From Patescibacteria group bacterium (GTDB lineage Bacteria > Patescibacteriota > Minisyncoccia > Phycocordibacterales > UBA12088), in the NCBI GenBank assembly GCA_015491145.1, contig WFWM01000054.1, positions 1 to 6,690 on the forward strand: a stretch of DNA of 6,690 nucleotides, written 5' to 3'. Position numbers and translations under genes: made by a program. The notes beneath the pieces were generated by a model that had not been told where the DNA came from, did no database searches, and saw only the letters and a list, made by a program, of their open reading frames with translations. Positions 1-4,915 of the stretch are shown here, one piece after another; the stretch's first letter is position 1; each line of letters begins with the position of its first letter.

Positions 1-2
1 CG

Positions 3-1247
3 GCAGACAGCGGTGATGTCTACACTTGGTTGCTGCCTTCTGACATCGGTCCGGTGACGGCAGTGCAGGCGGGCACGAACGTGACGGAGACGGTCACCTC
101 CTCGAATGTTGCGATGACGGTGGCAAACGGCTCCTTCACGGTAGCGAAGGCTGACGACAGCCCGACCTACCGCGTCGTCCCCGGCGGTGCAACGGGTGTC
201 ACTTTGGCGAAGCTCAAGGTGCGCGCCACGAACGAGGATATGGAGCTCCGGAAGATGGGCTTCCAACTCACCGGCTACGCGGCAGGCCAGTTCACGCAAG
301 CCTCACTTGCGGGCAACCGTGTGAGCATCTGGCACAACAACCAGAAGGTGGGCGAGGTGCTCTTCACCGGCCAGTTCGGCACCTCCACCTTCACGACGCC
401 GGTATCGCTGCCGAAGGACCAGGATGTGACCCTCACCCTGATGGCGGATATGGCGCCCATTGGGCCAAGCCAGCCGGGCATTCAAGGTGCCCATGTCCGG
501 GTAGACTACGCGGGTGCCGGTGGTAACCACACCAGCACGGAGGCGACGGGGCAGGCCTCGGGTCAGACCATCACGTCGTCTACCACGAGCAATACCGCAA
601 CGGATGGCGTGCGGGTCTTCCGCTCCTTCCCGACAGTGGCGAAGCAGCCCGTTCCTTCCACCTCAATCGTGGCGGGAACGATGGACCTCTACCGCTTCTC
701 GGTGTCGGCAGATGCAGCCGGCAATGTGAAGCTCAATAAGGTCACGGTGAACATCGCCACCTCAACGGGAACCGCTTCGCAGGGCACCACGACGGTGACC
801 AACCTGCGGGTGTACGCCTACACCGACAGCGGCTACACCTCGCCGGTCTCCGGCTTCACCAACGGCCAGGTCGCGAGCACCATCGCTAACCCGGTCAATG
901 GTGACAATAATGTGGTGTTCTCGAGTGTGCTCACCATCCCGGCGGGCAGCACCTACTACTTCCGTGTCGTCGGTGATGTGACGACACAGGCGGGCTCGAG
1001 CGGCTACTCCGGCAGCATCACGACGAAGCTGTCGGGTGACGCTGCCTTCCCGACCTGTGGTGCCACGACGGCGACCAACAAGAATATGTGCACCTTCAGC
1101 GAAGCTGACGGTGACGCGAACGACGACTTCATCTGGTCGGCTGACTTCGACGGCACGACCACGACCGCGTCCGACGACTGGACGAACGGCTACGGTCTGC
1201 CCGGTCTGCCGGCCGATGGCACGGATGTGACCACCTTGAGCAAGTAA
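3..1247 (+). CDS. Beta-rich Thr/Ser surface protein, 5'-truncated
   Basis: The frame is already open at the window edge, so the gene starts upstream; 414 residues are visible, ending at TAA. The protein is rich in Thr, Ser, Gly, Val and Ala and poor in Lys. It has just two cysteines, 11 residues apart near the C-terminus. It seems to hold two related beta-sandwich-like modules. One has a 'LAKLKVRATNEDMELRKMGF' strand pair, then 'VSIWHNNQKVGEVLF' and 'VSLPKDQDVTLTLMADM'. The second has 'DLYRFSVSADAAGNVKLNKV', 'NLRVYAYTDSGYTSPV' and 'LTIPAGSTYYFRVVGDVT'. The ending 'SDDWTNGYGLPGLPADG' resembles a C-terminus I recall from large Parcubacteria surface proteins. The role is inferred to be secreted, S-layer-like or cell-wall-associated. 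No signal peptide can be judged because the start is missing. All 16 Phe codons are TTC and every Tyr codon is TAC, which suggests high expression. An adhesin is an alternative. Confidence 0.8.
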   Translation, partial: ADSGDVYTWLLPSDIGPVTAVQAGTNVTETVTSSNVAMTVANGSFTVAKADDSPTYRVVPGGATGVTLAKLKVRATNEDMELRKMGFQLTGYAAGQFTQASLAGNRVSIWHNNQKVGEVLFTGQFGTSTFTTPVSLPKDQDVTLTLMADMAPIGPSQPGIQGAHVRVDYAGAGGNHTSTEATGQASGQTITSSTTSNTATDGVRVFRSFPTVAKQPVPSTSIVAGTMDLYRFSVSADAAGNVKLNKVTVNIATSTGTASQGTTTVTNLRVYAYTDSGYTSPVSGFTNGQVASTIANPVNGDNNVVFSSVLTIPAGSTYYFRVVGDVTTQAGSSGYSGSITTKLSGDAAFPTCGATTATNKNMCTFSEADGDANDDFIWSADFDGTTTTASDDWTNGYGLPGLPADGTDVTTLSK

Positions 1248-1295
1248 GCGCGGCTGCTTGCCGAGGCGGTCATAGGCGGGTTACCGCCAGCGCAG

Positions 1296-1321
1296 CTCGC
1301 CCCCACCGTCGTGGGGGCGAG
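1296..1321 (+). terminator. Strong GC hairpin downstream of surface protein gene
   Basis: An 11-bp perfect stem (CTCGCCCCCAC with GTGGGGGCGAG) closes a 4-base CGTC loop, 49 bases after the stop codon. It is followed by TGCGTTGTTG rather than a clean T-run. Position and strength fit a transcription terminator or 3'-end stabiliser for the surface-protein mRNA, but the weak T-tract leaves this open. Confidence 0.5.
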
Positions 1322-1423
1322 TGCGTTGTTGGGGACCTTGCGAATCTTGCGAAAAGAGGAAGGCATACCGCTGAGGCGGAAAAGGAAGGTGGGTGGAGGG
1401 GTTTTGAAAAAGCCTCTCTGCTG

Positions 1424-1454
1424 TTGTGGGAAGCGCGGCAAGGTATGGTATAGT
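1424..1454 (+). promoter_or_regulatory. Possible promoter of the TPR gene (extended -10)
   Basis: TATAGT at 1449-1454 is preceded by TGG at 1446-1448, which makes a TGn-extended -10 element. A loose -35, TTGTGG at 1424-1429, lies 19 bases upstream. Transcription from it would begin about 1461, only about 4 bases before the ATG at 1465. That would make the mRNA practically leaderless and exclude the GGGAGG sequence at 1455-1460. Confidence 0.4.
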
Positions 1455-1464
1455 GGGAGGCGCT

Positions 1465-2361
1465 ATGCAGCGCTTTCTCCAATGGCTCAAGGCTCAGCCG
1501 CGTTCCCACCACCTCATTGCTGCAGCTGCAGCGGTTGGATCGGTGGTAGGGTTCGCACTCTGGTGGGTGCCGCCGACGCTCGCGCCCGATGGGGAAGGGG
1601 CGGTGGCGCGGCAGCCAGCCCCGGCGCCGCTGGAGGGGAGCGAAGGTGAGGTGCAGGCAGCATCACCACATCGCGAAGCGGCATCACCGAAGGAAACGGT
1701 GCGTCAAGAGGCACCTCTCACAAATGGGGGAGGTGGTCACATACCAGTAGTGCGGCGGCCGATTCCGGAAGGGACAAGCGCTGCTCAGCGCGCGCAGCTT
1801 GAGGCAGCGATGAAGGCGGCAGCGCGCGATCCGGAGAATCCGGAAGCGTGGCTCAACCTCGGCACGGTGCGGAAAATAGCGGGAGACTACGAAGGGGCAG
1901 AGGAGGCGTGGCGGTACGCCAACACGCTCCGTCCCTCGTATGTGCTGCCGTTGGTGAACCTCGCAACACTGTATGCGCTCACGCACCATAATCTTGCTCA
2001 AGCAGAGGTGTGGTTTGCGAAGGCACGAGCGCAAAACCCCTCCTACCTCTTCACCTACCAGCAGTATGCCGATGTCGTGTCCGGAGTTTTTCAGGAGCAT
2101 AAGAGAGCAGAGGCGTTCCTTCGCGTCGGCCTTGCCTCGCTCCCGAAGGAGCCAGCGCTCTGGTTGTGGCTCGCTGAGGTGCTCGAACGGGAAGGAGGGC
2201 GTGGCGGTGATGCACTCTACGCCTACCTGCAGGCAAAACAGCACGCGCAGGAGCGGGTATCGCAACTGCCACAGGAGAGCGAGGCGCGTAAAGCGGCGCA
2301 AGCAATCCTGAAGGCGGCAGAGGCAGGCGCTGCCCGCCTCTTGCGAGGTGAGAATGGGTAA
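1465..2361 (+). CDS. Membrane-anchored TPR protein
   Basis: 298 residues from the ATG at 1465. I preferred this to upstream GTG/TTG starts because it is the first ATG, has GGGAGG just before it, and places a short basic head (MQRFLQWLKAQPRSHH) ahead of a single membrane helix at about residues 17-35. Residues 36-105 form a Pro/Ala/Glu-rich flexible linker. Residues 107-258 form about four TPR units; the clearest is 'NPEAWLNLGTVRKIAGDYEG', followed by 'PSYVLPLVNLATLYAL' and 'KEPALWLWLAEVLEREGG'. The C-terminus (260-298) is Ala/Glu-rich and helical. TPR repeats bind peptides or scaffold complexes. With the N-in orientation predicted by the basic head, the repeats would lie outside the membrane. 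A role in envelope or cell-surface assembly is inferred; the partner is unknown. It heads a cluster of three envelope-associated genes. Confidence 0.85.
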   Translation: MQRFLQWLKAQPRSHHLIAAAAAVGSVVGFALWWVPPTLAPDGEGAVARQPAPAPLEGSEGEVQAASPHREAASPKETVRQEAPLTNGGGGHIPVVRRPIPEGTSAAQRAQLEAAMKAAARDPENPEAWLNLGTVRKIAGDYEGAEEAWRYANTLRPSYVLPLVNLATLYALTHHNLAQAEVWFAKARAQNPSYLFTYQQYADVVSGVFQEHKRAEAFLRVGLASLPKEPALWLWLAEVLEREGGRGGDALYAYLQAKQHAQERVSQLPQESEARKAAQAILKAAEAGAARLLRGENG

Positions 2362-2373
2362 TCCGATGTCTAT

Positions 2374-2553
2374 ATGGCACCGCGGCGACGCACTTCGTTC
2401 GGTTGGTTCGCGGCGGGATTCCTCCTCCTTATCGCTGCAGGGCTCGGTGTGGCGATGCTCGCTGCACCACAAGCACTCCGGGAACTGCAAGCGCAAGAAC
2501 GTGAGCATGAGGGAAACATACGCCCTCCTGAGGCGGCGACCCAAGCAAGGTAA
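2374..2553 (+). CDS. Small single-span membrane protein, 59 residues
   Basis: This gene runs from ATG 2374 to TAA 2551-2553, beginning 12 bases after the TPR gene stop and in the same frame. The product starts MAPRRRTSFG, then has one clear hydrophobic helix at about residues 11-30 (WFAAGFLLLIAAGLGVAMLA). A charged helical stretch with Gln and Glu (PQALRELQAQEREHEG) and a short hydrophilic tail follow. Basic residues before the helix predict the C-terminus outside. I do not recognise a family; its architecture is loosely like short bitopic partners of membrane complexes. No Shine-Dalgarno sequence precedes it, so translation is probably coupled to the TPR gene. The clean membrane topology and tight packing make it more convincing than the overlapping longer frame at 2348-3010. 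Confidence 0.65.
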   Translation: MAPRRRTSFGWFAAGFLLLIAAGLGVAMLAAPQALRELQAQEREHEGNIRPPEAATQAR

Positions 2554-2567
2554 AAAGCAAGGTAAAA
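2544..2567 (+). repeat. Two perfect 12-bp tandem repeats
   Basis: AGCAAGGTAAAA occurs twice head to tail (2544-2555 and 2556-2567). The first copy carries the TAA stop of the small membrane protein gene. The A-rich repeat stands out from the GC-rich surroundings and lies in the gap before the DUF1360-like gene. Confidence 0.85.
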
Positions 2568-2592
2568 GGCAGAGCGCAGCCTATGCAGCATC

Positions 2593-2600
2593 GAGAGGAA
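2593..2600 (+). promoter_or_regulatory. Ribosome binding site deciding the DUF1360 start
   Basis: GAGAGGAA ends 6 bases before ATG 2607. The alternative ATG at 2583 has no comparable purine stretch at the right distance, so 2607 is preferred. Confidence 0.6.
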
Positions 2601-2606
2601 TGGGCA

Positions 2607-3086
2607 ATGGCGTGCTACTCAGCTCTCTTTCTCCTGCTGGTAGGAGGTATGGAGTGGTGGTTAGCGCAGACGCATCGCCTCCCTTCCTCGCTCGAGGCAC
2701 TCTCGGCGTGGGAAGTGGGGATGCTTGCGCTTGCAACCTTTCGCCTCACCCGCATTGTCGCTCGGGAAGAGGTTGGGCGGTGGGTGCGGGCGCTGTTTCC
2801 AGCGCAATCGCGATCACTCCTTTTGCGCACCGCTGCCTCGCTCGTGCGATGCCCGTGGTGCTTTGGAGTGTGGACAGCTGCAGTCCTTACCAGTGGGTAC
2901 CTCCTGTGGCCATCGCTCACCGCCTTCCCAATCCTCCTGCTTGCGGTGGCAGGGCTTGCGATTGCAGTCCATACTGCGGTTGGTGCGTTACGACCCATCA
3001 TCTCCTCTAGGGGGAATGCAAATGAATTGCCACCTCCTTCTTGCCAAGACAAAGCTGCGCTTGCGACAGAGCGGCACTCCTGCTAG
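2607..3086 (+). CDS. DUF1360-like small membrane protein
   Basis: 159 residues from ATG 2607 (167 if ATG 2583 is used). The core matches what I know of DUF1360: 'MLALATFRLTRIVAREEVGR' at 39-58, then the family's 'CPWCFGVW' motif at 82-89 with its CxxC pair, then hydrophobic segments at about 90-101 and 107-125. A further hydrophobic segment lies at residues 3-20. The function of the family is not established; the CPWC motif could bind metal or be redox-active. The last 30 residues (SSRGNANELPPPSCQ... to the end) are hydrophilic and look unlike the family core. Their DNA also holds the -35 of the rplJ promoter, and the stop TAG (3084-3086) forms part of its -10. The gene probably shares a transcript with the TPR and small membrane protein genes. 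Confidence 0.8.
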   Translation: MACYSALFLLLVGGMEWWLAQTHRLPSSLEALSAWEVGMLALATFRLTRIVAREEVGRWVRALFPAQSRSLLLRTAASLVRCPWCFGVWTAAVLTSGYLLWPSLTAFPILLLAVAGLAIAVHTAVGALRPIISSRGNANELPPPSCQDKAALATERHSC

Positions 3087-3089
3087 TAT
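3061..3089 (+). promoter_or_regulatory. Promoter of the rplJ-rplL operon
   Basis: TTGCGA at 3061-3066 lies 17 bases from TAGTAT at 3084-3089, which is preceded by TGC, a TGn-extended -10. The site overlaps the last 26 bases of the DUF1360-like gene. The start would fall near 3096, giving a leader of about 115 bases. A shifted -10, TATAGC at 3087-3092, is a possible alternative. Confidence 0.6.
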
Positions 3090-3098
3090 AGCGGCGAA

Positions 3099-3184
3099 GC
3101 GCCAGAGACAGCCGGCAGGGTGAGTCGCGCCCAGAAGCCCGGCCGAGGCACGCTCAAGGTCGAAGCGTTTGCCACGAGCGCTTC
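3099..3184 (+). ncRNA. L10 ribosomal protein leader (rplJ autoregulatory)
   Basis: The rplJ 5' leader contains AGAGACAGCCGG at 3104-3115 and, about 25 bases later, CCCGGCCGAGG at 3138-3148. These are the hallmark strands of the L10 leader, recalled from its conserved 'AGACAG...CCGAGG' core. GCCGG 3111-3115 pairs with CCGGC 3139-3143, and an inner stem GGGTG 3118-3122 pairs with CGCCC-type bases 3128-3132. A downstream hairpin, GAAGCG 3162-3167 with CGCTTC 3179-3184, lies just before the start region. In other bacteria the L10-L12 complex binds this leader and represses its own synthesis. The boundaries given are approximate. Confidence 0.7.
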
Positions 3185-3209
3185 AGCAGTTAGCAGGTAG
3201 CGCGTTGCT

Positions 3210-3704
3210 ATGCCCATTTCGCGGGCAAAGAAAGAGGCGGTGCTGCAGGAGCTCTGCACCATCCTGCAGGAGGCGCCAACGATCGCCTTCGTCCACTTCA
3301 AAGGCATCAATGCAGCGCAGGAGCGGGCGATGCGTCGGGCGCTGCGTGATGCGGGGGTGCGGTTCCGGGTGGCGAAGAAGCGCCTCATTCTCCGCGCGCT
3401 CGCCCAACAGCAGGTAGCAGGAGAGCAACCCCCGTTTGCGGGGGAGCTTGCCATCGCCTACGGCGGCGATGAGGTAGCGCCCGCGCGGGAGGTGGCAAAG
3501 GTAGCCAAAACGATCGAGGGGGGCGAGCTCTCACTCGTCGGAGCTATCTTTGAGGGCCGCTACCTCTCAGCGCAGGAGGCGCAGGCGCTCGCTGCTGTTC
3601 CCTCTCGCGGTGAGCTCCTCGCGCAGCTTGCATTCGTGCTCAAGAGCCCAGTGCAGCGCCTTGCGATTGCGCTCAATGAGGTGGCGAAGGCACGGAATGC
3701 GTGA
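3210..3704 (+). CDS. rplJ: Ribosomal protein L10 (uL10), stalk base
   Basis: 164 residues, close to the usual bacterial length of 165-175. The product anchors L7/L12 dimers to 23S rRNA in the large subunit. The N-terminal RNA-binding domain is clear: 'SRAKKEAVLQEL' (4-15), 'TIAFVHFKGINAAQ' (24-37), 'MRRALRDAGVRFRVAKKRLI' (41-60), where VAKKRL stands in place of the common VVKNTL. The middle domain has 'GELAIAYGGDEVAPAREVAK' and 'GAIFEGRYLSAQEAQALA', followed by the usual 'PSRGELLAQL' (131-140). The C-terminal helix, about 147-164, ends 'LNEVAKARNA' and should bind L7/L12. ATG 3210 is chosen because the conserved N-terminus begins there; only a weak AGG at 3195-3197 precedes it. The stop is TGA, with rplL following 35 bases later. 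Confidence 0.97.
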   Translation: MPISRAKKEAVLQELCTILQEAPTIAFVHFKGINAAQERAMRRALRDAGVRFRVAKKRLILRALAQQQVAGEQPPFAGELAIAYGGDEVAPAREVAKVAKTIEGGELSLVGAIFEGRYLSAQEAQALAAVPSRGELLAQLAFVLKSPVQRLAIALNEVAKARNA

Positions 3705-3728
3705 GGATTAATTAGAAGCGCAATTGGT

Positions 3729-3733
3729 AAGGG
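3729..3733 (+). promoter_or_regulatory. Ribosome binding site of rplL
   Basis: AAGGG lies 6 bases before ATG 3740. It supports the upstream start that includes the extra acidic tail. Confidence 0.6.
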
Positions 3734-3739
3734 ATTCGT

Positions 3740-4234
3740 ATGGCAGAGGAACCAACGAAGGAGCAAGAACAGCAGGAACCCGCACCTCAGGAAGAAGCGG
3801 AGTCTCCAGCTACAGCAGTAGGAGATGCAGGAGAAGCGGATGAGACAGAAACAGCAAAAGAAGTTCCCGAGCGATTCCGCGCGTTCATTGAGCAAATTGA
3901 GCAAATGAGCGTGCTCGAACTCAACGAGCTCGTCCGCGCCATCGAGGATCACTTCGGTGTCTCGGCGGCTGCGATGGTGACGGCAGCGCCAGCCTCTGGC
4001 GGCGAAGCAGCTGCTGAAGAGGCGAGCACCGTCTCGGTGGAGCTCACTGACGCTGGGGCACAGAAGGTTGCCGTCATCAAGGTGGTGAAGGAGGTGCTGG
4101 GCCTTGGCTTGAAAGAGGCGAAGGACCTCGTCGATGGTGCGCCGGTGGTGGTCAAGGAAGGGCTGAAGAAGGAGGAAGCGGAGGAACTCAAGGCGAAGCT
4201 TGAGGAAGCCGGTGCGAAGGTGACGCTGAAGTAA
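3740..4234 (+). CDS. rplL: Ribosomal protein L7/L12 (bL12) with acidic N-terminal tail
   Basis: 164 residues, against about 120-130 in most bacteria. The dimerisation domain begins near residue 42 ('[20 protein letters not shown]') and runs to about 77. An Ala/Glu-rich hinge (78-95) follows, then the factor-binding C-terminal domain (about 96-164) with the conserved '[20 protein letters not shown]', 'DLVDGAP' and '[12 protein letters not shown]'. The product recruits translation GTPases to the ribosome. The oddity is the first 41 residues, a low-complexity Glu/Gln/Pro/Thr/Ala tail preceding the normal start. AAGGG at 3729 supports translation from 3740, and the frame has no better start nearer the domain. 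A 'VP-x-F' lead-in before the dimerisation domain is, as I recall, common in Parcubacteria, but this tail is longer than the part I remember. The next gene begins 9 bases after the stop. Confidence 0.97.
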   Translation: MAEEPTKEQEQQEPAPQEEAESPATAVGDAGEADETETAKEVPERFRAFIEQIEQMSVLELNELVRAIEDHFGVSAAAMVTAAPASGGEAAAEEASTVSVELTDAGAQKVAVIKVVKEVLGLGLKEAKDLVDGAPVVVKEGLKKEEAEELKAKLEEAGAKVTLK

Positions 4235-4243
4235 GAGAAGCGT

Positions 4244-4837
4244 GTGGCGCGGCGTGGGGGAGGAGATGCGCTGGCGATGCTCCTTGGAACGGGTGTGCGC
4301 GCGAGGGTAGTGCGTGCCCTCGCGCTCAACCCCCACGCGAGTTGGACGGCGGCGGCGCTCGCCCAGCGGGTTGGGGCACCGACACCGCTCGTGCGGCAAA
4401 CCCTGCGCGCGCTTGCGCGCGCAGGGTTTGCGCAGGAGCAGCGGAGCGGAAGGCAACGCGCCTTTGCTCCTGCTCCCTCTGCGGCATACGAGGCGTTGCA
4501 GGCATTCGTGTTTGCTGCTGGAATGCCGGATTTTTTGGTATGGGCGCGGGAATTTGCCGCGGCGCATCGTCGTCTCCGCCTCCTCGTGGTCGCGGGGGTG
4601 CTTGTGGGCGATACGCTGCGTCCCGACGGGGAATCGCCGGAGGTACTCATCGTTGCCGATACTCCGGATGAACGGGTGATACGACGGTTTATCGGTCGGC
4701 TGGAACGCGAGGTGGGACGAGACCTCGCTGTTGCTGTCTTCTCCACCACCGTGTTCCGCTACCGGCAGGATATTGGCGATCGGGCAATCCGGGAGGTGCG
4801 TGAGCGTCCGCATCGGGTGGTGCGGGGATCGTGGTGA
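4244..4837 (+). CDS. Winged-helix protein with degenerate nucleotidyltransferase-like domain
   Basis: 197 residues from GTG 4244, 9 bases after rplL and probably cotranscribed with it. ATG 4277 is a possible internal start, with GGGGGAGGAG 11 bases upstream, and would remove 11 residues. Residues 13-75 read as a winged helix: 'LLGTGVRARVVRALALNPHA', then helix-turn-helix 'TAAALAQRVGAPTPLVRQTL' and 'LARAGFAQEQRSGRQRAF'. Residues 110-195 match a nucleotidyltransferase-like domain I recall from many Patescibacteria: 'LLVVAGVLVGD', 'PEVLIVAD', 'RLEREVGRDLAVAVFS', 'FRYRQDIGDRAIREV'. The catalytic GS...DxD signature of active enzymes is not apparent, so an enzymatic role is doubtful. A DNA-binding regulator is inferred; its targets are unknown. 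Its position behind rplJL could reflect regulation of, or by, translation status. Confidence 0.75.
   Translation: MARRGGGDALAMLLGTGVRARVVRALALNPHASWTAAALAQRVGAPTPLVRQTLRALARAGFAQEQRSGRQRAFAPAPSAAYEALQAFVFAAGMPDFLVWAREFAAAHRRLRLLVVAGVLVGDTLRPDGESPEVLIVADTPDERVIRRFIGRLEREVGRDLAVAVFSTTVFRYRQDIGDRAIREVRERPHRVVRGSW
4396..4431 (+). repeat. Perfect 17-bp inverted repeat inside the winged-helix gene
   Basis: The arms 4396-4412 (GCAAACCCTGCGCGCGC) and 4415-4431 are exact reverse complements separated by TT. As RNA this is a 16-bp stem closed by a CUUG tetraloop. It encodes residues 51-63, within the putative DNA-recognition helix. There is no T-run after it on either strand, so it does not look like an intrinsic terminator. 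Confidence 0.9.
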
Positions 4838-4877
4838 GGCGGTATCCACACCCTTTCGATGCAGGGCAAGATAGGCG

Positions 4878-4886
4878 TGCTATACT
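4878..4886 (+). promoter_or_regulatory. Extended -10 promoter of the MscS-like gene
   Basis: TGC-TATACT at 4878-4886 is a near-consensus extended -10 in the 78-base gap after the winged-helix gene. No good -35 sits at 16-18 bases; TTTCGA at 4854 is 21 bases away. The start would be near 4893, just before the ribosome binding site. Confidence 0.55.
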
Positions 4887-4915
4887 AAAAGCACGGGAGA
4901 AAGGTTGTGTGCGCT

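Noticed and set aside
1275..1288. Short GGCGG/CCGCC hairpin after the surface gene
   Set aside because: Only 5 bp in GC-rich DNA; expected by chance, and the stronger 1296-1321 hairpin is the better candidate.
2348..3010. 220-codon plus-strand frame overlapping the small membrane protein and DUF1360-like genes
   Set aside because: It overlaps a recognisable DUF1360 core in another frame, and its product is Arg/Ser/Cys-rich without domains.
4396..4431. The palindrome as an intrinsic terminator
   Set aside because: It lies in the middle of a continuous coding frame and no T-run follows the stem on either strand.
3560..4849. 429-codon open frame on the minus strand opposite rplJ, rplL and the winged-helix gene
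   Set aside because: It lies opposite three well-identified genes. Its translation is Arg/His/Leu-rich low-complexity sequence typical of antisense frames in GC-rich DNA.
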